A stretch of 64,000 nucleotides of DNA from Nostoc punctiforme NIES-2108 (lineage in GTDB: Bacteria; Cyanobacteriota; Cyanobacteriia; Cyanobacteriales; Nostocaceae): assembly GCA_003326195.1 (NCBI GenBank), contig LXQE01000158.1:96788-160787 (forward strand), read 5' to 3'. Position 1 is the first letter of the stretch; each line of letters begins with the position of its first letter. The notes under the pieces are model-generated. The model saw nothing but the letters and a program-made list of their open reading frames with translations. It was not told the origin of the DNA and ran no database searches. The position numbers and the translations under genes were made by a program. This document shows positions 52,206-61,058 of this stretch, piece by piece.

Positions 52206-54368
52206 TCAACTAACTGTAATAACTGTTCCCACACTCTCGTTGGCTAATCTATCCACTGCACACACGGCATAGGTTCCCGCTTGTTGGACGGTAGCGAAGG
52301 TTGTGCCGGCAGACAAAATTCGCTGAATTGTCCAAGTATCGCCACTCAGGCGATAAAGTGTCCAGGAACGAACTGGCTGATTATCTCCAGGCTGCCAACT
52401 CAGTTTGCGGTTATTGACTTGTAGTCCAATGGGTGGAGGTGGTGGTGTTGTATCCTGCCAAGGCAAAGTTGGTGGTAGCGCAGGTTTGTTATAAAGCAGA
52501 CTTTGGAATTTATCAGCAATGCCCTGACTATTTTCTGTCAAAACACCGAGATTAAAGAAGATATTCCCCAGTGATAACCGTCCAGCTTGGCTACGACTAA
52601 TTTTCACCTGCTTTTCAATCTCATCACTCTCCCGACTTTTGTTGCTTGGTTCTGTCAGATTGTTACCAGCGTAAACGTGTCTTTGTTTTGTATTTACCTG
52701 TGTCCACCACTGTAGCAACGCTGAATAACTTTGTTGTGGTTGGTCTGTGCGCCAGTAAAGTTGAGGTGCAATATAATCAATCCAGCCTTCTTCTAACCAT
52801 TTCTTTGAGTCGGCATACAGCACGTTGTAAGCATCCAACCCAGTAATACCAGCGGGTTGTCCGGGGCGATAAATTCCAAAAGGACTTATACCAAATTTAA
52901 CATCGGGTTTGGTTGTTTTAATTCCTTGCCAAAGGCGCTGTACCATTTTGTTAACATTGTCTCGTCGCCAGTCGCCAAGGCTGAGTGTACCACCAGCTGC
53001 TTTATATGCAGCGTAGGTTTTACCATCGGGGAAAGGCTGTCCTTCAATGGGATATGGATAGAAATAATCATCTAAGTGAATGCCATCAACATCGTAGCGC
53101 TTCACTACATCAAGAATTACGTTATATGCCCTGTCCTGAACTATTTTTAGTCCTGGGTCCATCCAGCGTTGAGTTTTCCACAAATAAACGCTTTCTGGAT
53201 TGGTCGCTGCGATGTGGGGACGGACTGTTTTCGCAGGGTCGGTGGAGGTGCTAGCGCGGTAAGGGTTAAACCAAGCATGGAGTTCAATATTGCGCTTATG
53301 ACATTCTGCGATCGCAAACGCTAAAGGATCGTAAAATGGTTCTGGCGCTTTCCCTTGAGTTCCTGTAATCCAAGCACTCCAAGGCTCTAATCGAGATTCA
53401 TACAAAGCGTCTCCCTCTGGTCGCACCTGGAAAATCAGGGCATTGAAGTTTAGCGCTTGTAATTTAGTAATAATCTCGCTAAGTTCTGCTTTTTGTTGAG
53501 CAACAGTAAGTCCCGGTTTGGAAGGCCAATCACCATTCCACACAGATACTACCCATGCCCCTCGAAATTCCCGGCTATGATTTACCTTAACGCTACCGAT
53601 AGGCGTGGGCGTTGGAGTTGGTATTGGAGTTGGAGTTGGTATTGGTGTGGGTATTGGAGTTGGAGTTGGTATTGGAGTTGGAGTTGGAGTTGGAGTTGGA
53701 GTTGGAGTTGGAGTTGGAGTTGGAGTTGGAGTCGGTATCGGCGTGGGCGTTAATATTGGCGGCTGCACTAAGTAACTAGAGGCAATTTTTTCTGCCTGAC
53801 CTAAATACACCAAAGCTTGATAAATAATCACTGCCACATCTGCACGGGTGGCTGCAAGATTAGGATTAAGTAATTTAATATTTGGGAAACTAACTACCAA
53901 TCCAGCGCTGGTAGCAATAGCTACGTGATTTCTACCATATTCAGGAATCTGAACAGAATCTTGATAAATTTGTGAGAGTTTTGAGAGGAGGTCAGGTTTT
54001 ACCTTGGTGGCAATTTCTAAGCCTGCTACCAAGGAAACTAAGACTTCTACTCTAGTAATTCGGTTAGCGGAACGGAAAGTTTTATCAGGAAACCCACTAA
54101 TAAATGCTTTTTCGTAAGCTGTTTTGATGGCTGCTGCTGCCCAATAATTTGTAGGTACATCAACAAAGGGAACATACTGCCGCTTCTTGGAAACTGTGCC
54201 AAATGCGTTAGCGATAATAGCGGCAAATTCAGCACGGGTTAGTGAATTATCGGGGCGATAAGTGCCATTAGGCAACCCACTGACAATACCGCGTTGGGCT
54301 AAGGCTGTAATAAATAAGCGTGCCCAATGGTTTTGAATATCCGAGAAGGGGGTAGCAATAGATACCAT
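52206..54368 (-). CDS. SLH-domain protein with glycosidase-like (GHL10/DUF187) domain
   Basis: 720 residues. Three S-layer-homology repeats at ~1-185 (FSDIQNHWARLFITALAQRGIVSGLPNGTYRPDNSLTRAEFAAII and two more) are followed by a (PT/PI)n linker at about 212-258, then a TIM-barrel DUF187 domain (FRGAWVVSVWNGDWP, VDGIHLDDYFYPYP, DVKFGISPFGIYRPGQPAG, WIDYIAPQLYWR) and a fibronectin-III-like tail. SLH anchors to cell-wall polymer; GHL10 proteins are thought to cut polysaccharide. No signal peptide is visible: the SLH begins at residue 5, so an upstream start or a different export route may exist. The linker is encoded by 6-bp units that could slip in frame. Confidence 0.85.
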   Translation of the reverse strand: MVSIATPFSDIQNHWARLFITALAQRGIVSGLPNGTYRPDNSLTRAEFAAIIANAFGTVSKKRQYVPFVDVPTNYWAAAAIKTAYEKAFISGFPDKTFRSANRITRVEVLVSLVAGLEIATKVKPDLLSKLSQIYQDSVQIPEYGRNHVAIATSAGLVVSFPNIKLLNPNLAATRADVAVIIYQALVYLGQAEKIASSYLVQPPILTPTPIPTPTPTPTPTPTPTPTPTPTPIPTPTPIPTPIPTPTPIPTPTPTPIGSVKVNHSREFRGAWVVSVWNGDWPSKPGLTVAQQKAELSEIITKLQALNFNALIFQVRPEGDALYESRLEPWSAWITGTQGKAPEPFYDPLAFAIAECHKRNIELHAWFNPYRASTSTDPAKTVRPHIAATNPESVYLWKTQRWMDPGLKIVQDRAYNVILDVVKRYDVDGIHLDDYFYPYPIEGQPFPDGKTYAAYKAAGGTLSLGDWRRDNVNKMVQRLWQGIKTTKPDVKFGISPFGIYRPGQPAGITGLDAYNVLYADSKKWLEEGWIDYIAPQLYWRTDQPQQSYSALLQWWTQVNTKQRHVYAGNNLTEPSNKSRESDEIEKQVKISRSQAGRLSLGNIFFNLGVLTENSQGIADKFQSLLYNKPALPPTLPWQDTTPPPPPIGLQVNNRKLSWQPGDNQPVRSWTLYRLSGDTWTIQRILSAGTTFATVQQAGTYAVCAVDRLANESVGTVITVS
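53596..53740. repeat. Hexanucleotide repeat tract coding Pro-Thr linker
   Basis: Units GGAGTT/GGTATT/GGTGTG on the + strand. The longest uninterrupted GGAGTT run has about ten units (53676-53735). It encodes (TP)n/(IP)n on the minus strand. The 6-bp period means length changes stay in frame. It also creates a spurious Trp-Ser-rich open frame on the + strand. Confidence 0.85.
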
Positions 54369-54643
54369 TATTTAATTGCAGCTAGCTGGCCTTGATTTTG
54401 ATTTCCTTAGTTAATTTAGCAATTTTGTCGGCGTAGGCATAGCCAGCCGTAGGCATCGCTGCTGCAATGTCTTGTAAACTTTGACTACTCAAGTTTAGGA
54501 ATGGGGCATTGGGTAAAACAGTTCTGAGTTCCATTAGCGGTAGCGGGGCGTTTAGCCCGTTCCGAGTGCTGAGTTAGGAGTTATTATTTCTCCCCTGCCC
54601 CTGTGCCCCTGCTCCCTGCCCCTCATCTCCCCACTCCTATTTA

Positions 54644-55216
54644 CTAAGTAGCGTTTGTAGCTTGGTCAGGAGGATTCAAGGTAGAACGCGCATTCAACGC
54701 CAGCATCACGCGTGAAACGCCAGTGAAAATAATGCTGACACCAACTAGTGTACCCAGAAGCCAGGGCGCATTGAAGGGCCACTGGAACCAAATCATTGCA
54801 CCTAAGATCAGCGTAATAATCCCATCACCTAGTATCCATGTCCAGTTATTTTGGGGACGTAACCGGAATGCCAGAATTAACTCAAATGTACCTTCAGCCA
54901 GTAAAAAGCTGCCAAGCAACAGAGTCAGTGTGAGAATACCTGTAAAAGGATAAACAAATAGCATAATGCCGGTTGCAATATAAAGTCCGCTCAATAGAAG
55001 TTTCCAAACAAAACCTCCTGCTTCGCGGGTTTGAGTGGCATAAACTAGTTTTGTAAATCCGGCGAAAATCAAAATCCCTGCAATCCAAGTTTCGGCGAAT
55101 ATGGTGGTGAAGTTAGGCGCTGCGATCGCAATAACCCCTAAAATACTCAACAGAACACCTGTTATCAGTGACCCATTTACATTCTTGTTAGTATCTCTAG
55201 AAATATCGGTTGTCAT
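54644..55216 (-). CDS. HdeD-family membrane protein (DUF308)
   Basis: 190 residues with six hydrophobic segments in three hairpins (SLITGVLLSILGVIAIAAP, WIAGILIFAGFTKLVYA, LLLSGLYIATGIMLFVYP, LTLTLLLGSFLLAEG, WILGDGIITLILGAMIWFQWP, WLLGTLVGVSIIFTGVSRV), the HdeD pattern. HdeD is linked to acid resistance in enteric bacteria; the cyanobacterial role is unproven. ATG at 55214-55216; the leader reads GGAAAAGGGTTTTT. Confidence 0.85.
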   Translation of the reverse strand: MTTDISRDTNKNVNGSLITGVLLSILGVIAIAAPNFTTIFAETWIAGILIFAGFTKLVYATQTREAGGFVWKLLLSGLYIATGIMLFVYPFTGILTLTLLLGSFLLAEGTFELILAFRLRPQNNWTWILGDGIITLILGAMIWFQWPFNAPWLLGTLVGVSIIFTGVSRVMLALNARSTLNPPDQATNAT

Positions 55217-55400
55217 AAAAACCCTTTTCCTATTCTTAGACTAAACTCTACATTTAGGTTAGGGAATTTCTAAGTAACAGGGTATGAACCCTAAGATAGA
55301 CTCTTCAGTATTAACTTAATCCTAATAGTGACTAAAATTTATCACTCTTGAGACACTAAACAAATCATCTCATAACAAATCTATTGTCTGTAAGTAATCG

Positions 55401-55952
55401 TTATAAAAGTTCTGCAAGACTGCTAAGGCGTTCATAAACAGAGATGAGACGATCTCCTTCAAGTTCAACAGAAGTATTTGGATAATTTTGAATGGCTCCA
55501 AGTAGTGTAACTTCACCATTTTGTTGAATAGATGTACTTAAAGCGCTTCGCAATGCCTCCTGATTTAGTTCTCCTGCTGGAGGATGAACTACCTCACCAA
55601 TTTGGTTAACTAAAATTGGCCCAGCCCAACTAGCTAGTAAGCTATTTAAAAAGTCAGCATCAGCTTTTATTGGGGCTTTCAATGCTTTACGAGCTATTGC
55701 GGGATCTTGTTGGGCCGCCTGTAAATAAGCTCTTAATGTTGGGGTAGTCTTACCAGTTTCGGTAAACTGACTTAATTCTTCAACAGATATTTGTCCCTGA
55801 AAAGTACCATACTTTAAAACAACTTGCTCGGCAGCATTAGCATTAGTAGTTGAGAATAGAACAATAGCGCCTATCCCTAAAGCTATAGTCTGAGTGAGTA
55901 ACTTAGTAAATTTCTTATTATTTAATCGATTGAAAAGTTGCGAAATCTGCAT
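55401..55952 (-). CDS. Secreted DUF1400-type protein
   Basis: 183 residues: signal peptide (KFTKLLTQTIALGIGAIVLFSTTNANAAEQ, cut near residue 41), then VVLKYGTFQGQISVEELSQFTETGKTTPTLRAYLQAAQQDPAIARKALKAPIKADADFLNSLLASWAGPILVNQIGEVVHPP. This is the N-terminal DUF1400 domain that usually precedes a cyanobacterial alpha/beta hydrolase; here no hydrolase follows, so it is stand-alone. ATG at 55950-55952. Confidence 0.8.
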   Translation of the reverse strand: MQISQLFNRLNNKKFTKLLTQTIALGIGAIVLFSTTNANAAEQVVLKYGTFQGQISVEELSQFTETGKTTPTLRAYLQAAQQDPAIARKALKAPIKADADFLNSLLASWAGPILVNQIGEVVHPPAGELNQEALRSALSTSIQQNGEVTLLGAIQNYPNTSVELEGDRLISVYERLSSLAELL

Positions 55953-56024
55953 TTTGTTAAACTTGATTTGATAATGATAAGTAGTATGGAGCAGACATAG
56001 GCTTTTTTTGCCTATGTCTTAGGA

Positions 56025-56240
56025 TTAAAGCTTGTCATTAGGCGAAGCTGCATGAGGTAGTATTGATTGATCTTCGTCTAAGGTTGGTGCAGGTACGCCC
56101 AAATGCTTCCTTGTAGTTTCTTCAGCGAGCTTTCGGTCTTGTTCGTTCTCGAACTGACTCTCATCTAACAAATGAGGGTTTTTTGCTGCTTCATCTCGGC
56201 TTGGTCGATAACCATTTTTCCACCTGTACTTCCAATCCAT
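56025..56240 (-). CDS. Small hypothetical protein
   Basis: 71 residues, hydrophilic: MDWKYRWKNGYRPSRDEAAK, then a His-Leu-Leu-Asp segment, FENEQDRKLAEETTRKHLG and an acidic-polar tail. Unknown family. Leader of GCCTTTCAAATT with no strong ribosome-binding site. Moderate support. Confidence 0.5.
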   Translation of the reverse strand: MDWKYRWKNGYRPSRDEAAKNPHLLDESQFENEQDRKLAEETTRKHLGVPAPTLDEDQSILPHAASPNDKL

Positions 56241-57435
56241 AATTTGAAAGGCAGATACACTGCAATTTGATTTCCTAGTTGCTTTATAGTAGACGCTGAA
56301 TGGAAAGTGATACTCCTGCTATGGGTTGAAGAGGCTCATTCAGAAGGTATAAATTTAACGTTTTAGAGTAAGAATACTTTCTTGCGTAAATTTTAATACT
56401 TTAATATCTAAATAACAAGTCATGAGTGGCGATCGCAAATGTAATAACTATTGTCATGATGATCTGCGATCGCTACTGGTGTTATATAAAATTTTACAGT
56501 TACAAAATATCTAAGCGTCGGCTTTGTGCCATTCTCTACGGGACACCAAGGGCGAACGGGAAGCAAGCTATGTACAGCCGTAATTTTTAATCGTCAGGTA
56601 TATTTACTGATTGCTTTATCAAAAAGCCTAATTGCTTTATCAAAATACTAAAATACTTTCTCAAAATACTGAAATGCTTTCTCAAAAAGCTTAAATGCTT
56701 TCTCAAAACCCTTGAATGCTTTCTCATTTCGGTGTTTTTCGCAAGCAAAAAGCTTAAATGCTTTCTCAAAATACTTGAATGCTTTCTCATTTTGGTATTT
56801 TCCGCAAGCAAAAAGCTTAAATGCTTTCTCCTTTTGGTATTTTCCGCAAACAAAATGCTTAAATGCTTTCTCAAACACCAGTTTAGTTACTCATTTCGGT
56901 GTTTTACGCAAGCAAAATGGCATTTAACTTTCTCAAAATGCTTTAATAATTTCTCAGTAAATAAATCGGTGAGAATAAATCAAACTACAAAATTTCAACT
57001 AAAACCCTTTTAAAACCTCGTTTCTAGACTTTGGCTAGAAATGTTCCTCATTATTGCACTGCTACCGCAAATCAAGGAGGCGGCAGCCCCAAAATAGTCA
57101 TTCTCAGCCGGAAGATATGACTTTATCACTCTAAAGTTACAGAGGCACTTTGAATTTAGTGTAAAATTTCTCAAATTTCTGTCTAAAGAAATAAGCACAA
57201 AATTAACCTGACTATACTTAAAAGTTGTGTATGCACAGAACAATCACTTTCAAGCAATATCTCTATAGATATAACTAAAAAAGCTAGTTTTATTATAATT
57301 ACACCTTTAGACTCACGCAATTTAAACTAAAAAGGTTAATACTTAAAAATAACTTTATCAGTATTAAATCCTGGTTTGTAATTTTTAATTATAACCCAGA
57401 GAACAAATAGAACAATAGAGAAAAAATTACAAACA
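56241..57435. other. Large repeat-rich spacer
   Basis: Includes two HIP1 sites, a dispersed GGGACACCAAGGGCGAACGG fragment (56541), the 21-bp repeat array (56630-56950) and an A+T-rich region up to the next gene. Open frames in it on both strands come from the repeat array and I do not accept them as genes. Confidence 0.6.
56630..56950. repeat. Complex array of 21-bp units
   Basis: Core unit TTTCTCAAAATACTGAAATG plus C, varied as AAGCTTAAATGC or CCCTTGAATGC. From about 56710 it is interleaved with a longer GGTATTTTCCGCAAGCAAAA segment that recurs three to four times. The 21-bp period keeps frames open on both strands (RKHLSFL-type heptapeptides on the minus strand). Confidence 0.8.
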
Positions 57436-57879
57436 ATGACAACTTCTACAGACCGCGATCAACAAATTCAAAAACTGCATGAACTAATCAAAGATATTGA
57501 TTATGGTATGTTTACCACAGTCGATGATGATGGCAGTTTGCATAGTTACCCTATGTCAAAGAGTGGTGAGATTAACTCTGATAGCATACTCTGGTTCTTT
57601 ACTTATGCTGCTTCCCATAAGGTAACTGAAATTGAACACCATGAGCAGGTCAATATTAGTTTCTCGTCACCCGAACAGCAGCGATACGTTTCTATCTCAG
57701 GTACAGCAGAACTTGTAAAAGACCGCAATAAAATGCGAGAGCTATGGAAGCCAGAACTTCAAACCTGGTTTCCTAAAGGACTAGACGAACCCGATATTGC
57801 TTTGCTAAAGGTGAATATTAACCAGGTTAATTATTGGGATAGTGCATCGAGTTTCAAGCCACAAACTATTAGTTTTTGA
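57436..57879 (+). CDS. Pyridoxamine-phosphate-oxidase-like flavin-binding protein (general stress protein 26 type)
   Basis: 147 residues with the split-barrel flavin-binding pattern: LIKDIDYGMFTTVDDDGSLHSYPMS, ILWFFTYAASHKVTEIEHHEQVNISFSSPEQQRYVSISGTAELVKDRNKMRELWKPELQTWFPKG, LLKVNINQVNYWDS. This is the GSP26/pyridox-oxidase family. Probably binds FMN or F420-like cofactor; substrate unknown. Start ATG after AGAAAAAATTACAAACA. No neighbour in the same transcript. Confidence 0.85.
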   Translation: MTTSTDRDQQIQKLHELIKDIDYGMFTTVDDDGSLHSYPMSKSGEINSDSILWFFTYAASHKVTEIEHHEQVNISFSSPEQQRYVSISGTAELVKDRNKMRELWKPELQTWFPKGLDEPDIALLKVNINQVNYWDSASSFKPQTISF

Positions 57880-58252
57880 CACCATCACGTCTTTAAGTAA
57901 TCAATAATTCGTAATTTTTAATTTCTAGTTAACAATTAAATTACGAATTATTTAATACGTGTAATTGTGGGACAAAATTGCGACAGTTGTTAGCGGTATT
58001 GATGATCTGAAAGTACTGCCTCAGAATTTAGGGTAAGCGTAGCCTGCCGCAGGCATCGCCCGTAGACTTTCAAACAATGCAGTCCTTGGGCGTTAGCATA
58101 GCTCATCGCAGGTATCGCTGTTACCAATACGCCGCTGATGAAGGTTTTAAACTCTTCAAAACTTTCAAAGTTTGATACTGATGAAGGCAGAATCAAACAT
58201 AGATTTCCACCCCAAAGCAAAGGACAAACATGAGACTGGGGAAATAAAGTTT
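57880..58252. other. Spacer with terminator-like hairpin and repeats
   Basis: AATAATTCGTAATTT (57903-57917) pairs with AAATTACGAATTATT (57938-57952), a likely terminator for the preceding gene. Dispersed GCGTAGCCTGCCGCAGGCATC repeats follow at 58036-58056, and related ones at 58090-58120. Confidence 0.5.
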
Positions 58253-58456
58253 ATGCCTTACAAACAAATTGCAGACTTACCAGATGCAGTCAAAGAAAAC
58301 TTACCCAAGCACGCCCAAGAAATTTTTCGGGCTGCATTTAACAGCGCTCAAGAACAATATGGTGGAGAAGAACGTGCCTTTCGAGTCGCTTGGAGTGCGG
58401 TAAAGCGCGATTATGAAAAAGGCGATGATGGGCATTGGCACAAGAAGCCTGAATAG
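58253..58456 (+). CDS. chaB: ChaB-like small protein
   Basis: 67 residues from ATG 58253 (MPYKQIADLPDAVKENLPKHAQEIFRAAFNSAQEQYGGEERAFRVAWSAVKRDYEKGDDGHWHKKPE), with a GGGGAAATAAAGTT leader. This is the ChaB fold (YxxxxDLPxxVKxxLPxHAQxIYxxAFNSA, then AHRVAWxAVK), named after a putative regulator of the cation transporter ChaA. The frame is open 27 codons upstream, which could be an N-terminal extension, but the MPY start is the family one. Confidence 0.88.
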   Translation: MPYKQIADLPDAVKENLPKHAQEIFRAAFNSAQEQYGGEERAFRVAWSAVKRDYEKGDDGHWHKKPE

Positions 58457-58465
58457 AAATGAACT

Positions 58466-58593
58466 CAATACGGTTGGTTAAGGTTTTTTGATGAAAATTA
58501 TAAATCGTAAAGACGCGAAAAATCACCGTCAATACAAAAGACTGATTATTGTAGAGACGGCAATTTATCGCGTCTCTTAACCGAACAGTATTT
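58466..58593. mobile_element. MITE-like element A5 (decayed)
   Basis: CAATACGGTTGGTTAAGG at the left, and right end reverse-complemented AAATACTGTTCGGTTAAG. The flanks GAAATGAACT and GAAGTGACTA agree only partly, suggesting an older insertion. Inside is the GACGCG palindrome family (58508-58577). Confidence 0.6.
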
Positions 58594-58785
58594 GAAGTGA
58601 CTAGCCACCAAAATATCAATCATGGGAGATCGCCTCAAGAAAAGCGTAGGCGTAGCCCGTCGTAGACATCGCTCCATTTGTTTTAATGAAAATATGATGG
58701 CTAATAAGTGTACAGCGACTTTTTATTTGTCACTGTATACTTGTGGTGAGTAGATCCACCTTTGATAGAAACAACGTTAAAAATC

Positions 58786-59406
58786 TTACAGCCAGTGCTT
58801 GGGATAAGTCCTCTCTTGTGCCAGATTATTAAAAACCACGGCACAAAGCACCAAAATAATAGAACCTTGTAAAGCAGGTGTTAATAGAAATTGCCAAGGA
58901 GCTTTTGTCATCATTACGACTAAGGCAACTGCTCCTGAAGGTGGGTGTAGAGTTCCAGTCAGCTGCATCATCCCAATGGCTGTTGCTACTGCCATTCCCA
59001 TTGTCCAAGGAGACGAACCGAAAAGATGTAAAATAATTAGGCTGACTAAGGCAGCTACGAGATTACCACCAATTACATTACGGGGTTGAGCCAAAGGACT
59101 GTCTGGTACACCAAATATCAATACACTGGTAGCACCAAACGGAGCCATAAGCAGAGGAGAATTTGTTTTTACAGACAGGTAAGCCGTTGCTGCGATTGCT
59201 AAGAAACTACCAAGCCAACTCCAAAAAATATGTTTGTGATGAGGTTTATCTATAGGACATGTTAGAGGACATGACCGCCAGGTTCCACTTATCTTAAACC
59301 AGTAATTCTTCCATTTCAAGTGAATATTTTTGTAATGAAATAATCTTAAATAGGCAGAATTAGTTCGCTTTTTTGTAAAAATTTCTTTCATAAACTCCAC
59401 AATCAT
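58786..59406 (-). CDS. HPP-family membrane protein
   Basis: 206 residues. After a ~45-residue basic cytosolic N-terminus and a Cys-containing segment (CPLTCPIDKP) come four to five hydrophobic segments and the signature TGTLHPPSGAVALVVMM, which names the HPP family. HPP proteins of chloroplasts and cyanobacteria have been linked to nitrite transport. Start ATG 59404-59406, or ATG five codons later after GTGGAG. Confidence 0.88.
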   Translation of the reverse strand: MIVEFMKEIFTKKRTNSAYLRLFHYKNIHLKWKNYWFKISGTWRSCPLTCPIDKPHHKHIFWSWLGSFLAIAATAYLSVKTNSPLLMAPFGATSVLIFGVPDSPLAQPRNVIGGNLVAALVSLIILHLFGSSPWTMGMAVATAIGMMQLTGTLHPPSGAVALVVMMTKAPWQFLLTPALQGSIILVLCAVVFNNLAQERTYPKHWL

Positions 59407-60132
59407 AAATAAGCATCAATTTAGAAAATATGAGTTGTTAAATTATGCTGTAACTACTTATCAATACCGAAATAAACCAACACATTTACCTCAAGTTTGT
59501 TAGCAAAAATAGTATCTTAAATTGGTTTATCAACTAAAGATAACAATGCACACAGTAGTACCTTTCCAGATTGTAGATAAGGCATCGACTAGATTATTTA
59601 TTCAAGACATTAAGAGCAACATTTACATAGACCTATTAACGCTAAATTAACAAGTCCAATAGAATATTGCTTAATGTCATGATTCTATAACATTCTACCA
59701 TTAAAGTATCTTGGAAATTTTTCAATAAAGTCTATATTACTTAGAAAAAAAACTATCATACCCATAATATTTACTTATAAAATGCCTAGATTCGTTCCAT
59801 ATTAAAGATATCGTTACTAACTCAAGGTGCTATAGGACTCATATTTGATTTCTGAAAAAACTAAGTACACCTTCGAAAACCTTCTTTCCTGTTCCCTGAC
59901 TACGTAGATCGTTTCAAAAATCAAACCGGATTCCTATAGCAGAGTTGATAATATTTCCTTGCCGTTGGTGTAATTGAATGGATTCTTAGCCAAAGGCAAT
60001 AAAACACATGTGCAACGAGGCGATTGCGTACATCATACCCTCACTTGGAAGCTGCGGCATTCGACCGTTCATTGGCAATTCTTCTTTCCTTTGCTGATAA
60101 TAGTTTTAGAGCTAATTATTTAAGAGGTTGAT
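59407..60132. other. A+T-rich spacer
   Basis: 726 bp with no open frame or repeat I can support; TTGATTTCTGAAAAAACTAAG and short polypyrimidine stretches only. Confidence 0.5.
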
Positions 60133-60288
60133 TGTGGTCTTTGCTCAAACCAGTCCCCCAGATGTAATCACAACTCGCCTGATGTTAGATGAGTATCGAG
60201 CTATAGAAGAAACCAACCTAGAACACCATGAATACTGCAATGGAGAGATTATTGCTATGTCGGGAGGCTGGGAATCTGATAGTGCGTA
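60133..60288 (+). pseudogene. N-terminal fragment of a Uma2-family gene
   Basis: GTG start; reads VFAQTSPPDVITTRLMLDEY, RAIEETNLEHHEYCNGEI, IAMSGGWESDSA, then TAG. The LDEYRAIEE...HEYCNGEIIAMSGG pattern is the Uma2/DUF820 N-terminus, but all of the nuclease core is absent. The break coincides with a dispersed GTAGACGCATTGGCGTAGCC repeat at 60284-60315, after which no Uma2 sequence is found. Confidence 0.75.
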
Positions 60289-60442
60289 GACGCATTGGCG
60301 TAGCCTCTCGTAGAGAATTTTCTTCGTGCCATTGGTTATGGATAAGACATATTTAATTTTACTTATATCTCTTTTATTTAAAATCTTAGTGTTTTTAAAC
60401 GCAAAGTGTTTTGGAAGCAATGTTGTATTTAGGAAGTATCAG

Positions 60443-61018
60443 ATGTCACACAAACAATTGATTTATTGCTGGCAAAAATGGTTACTTCCCATTTTGATGC
60501 CTGCCATTGTGCAAATAGTAGTTCTAACATTAGGGGTGTTGAGCATCTTGGGAAGCACTGCTCCTATGAGTCATGCTCAAGCTGTTTTTAGCAGTAGTCA
60601 CATCCAGGAGCAACAGACACCATCAAAATCAACAGTGCTAAATGCCACTGTATATCACAGTCCCGATTGTAACTGTTGTGGCGCGTGGATTGAGCACTTA
60701 AAGGCACAGGGTTTTAAAATCACAGATTTTTCTACGCCTGATATCGAAACAGTCAAACAAAAGTACAACGTGCCGGATAACTTGTCATCTTGCCATACAG
60801 CAATTGCTAATGGATATGTCATCGAAGGACACGTCCCCGCAGGCGACATCAAACGTCTGCTTCAAGAAAAGCCAAATGTTGTTGGTTTATCTGTTCCTCA
60901 AATGCCTGTAGGCACTCCTGGGATGGAAATGGGGAATCGAAAAGACCCGTTTTCTGTGCTTTCCTTTGATCGCAATAACTCAGTAGCAGTATTCAATCAG
61001 TATCGTGGTGAGTCCTGA
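60443..61018 (+). CDS. DUF411 metal-binding periplasmic protein
   Basis: 191 residues from ATG 60443 (MSHKQLIYCWQKW), preceded by AGGAAGTATCAG; the frame is open 39 codons further, not family-like. Signal anchor ILMPAIVQIVVLTLGVLSIL, then SPMSHA-type cut region. Core: YHSPDCNCCGAWIEHLKAQGFKITDFSTPDIETVKQKYNVPDNLSSCHTAIANGYVIEGHVPAGDIKRLL. The CxCC and SSCHTA Cys/His set are the DUF411 metal ligands, often near copper or other metal resistance genes; none is present here. Confidence 0.88.
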   Translation: MSHKQLIYCWQKWLLPILMPAIVQIVVLTLGVLSILGSTAPMSHAQAVFSSSHIQEQQTPSKSTVLNATVYHSPDCNCCGAWIEHLKAQGFKITDFSTPDIETVKQKYNVPDNLSSCHTAIANGYVIEGHVPAGDIKRLLQEKPNVVGLSVPQMPVGTPGMEMGNRKDPFSVLSFDRNNSVAVFNQYRGES

Positions 61019-61058
61019 GTGAATTAAAAGGGTCTTTTAACTCGGAACTCAGCACTCT

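Noticed and set aside
53493..53753. Trp-Ser-rich open frame on the + strand
   Set aside because: It is the antisense of the Pro-Thr linker hexamer repeat in the SLH gene.
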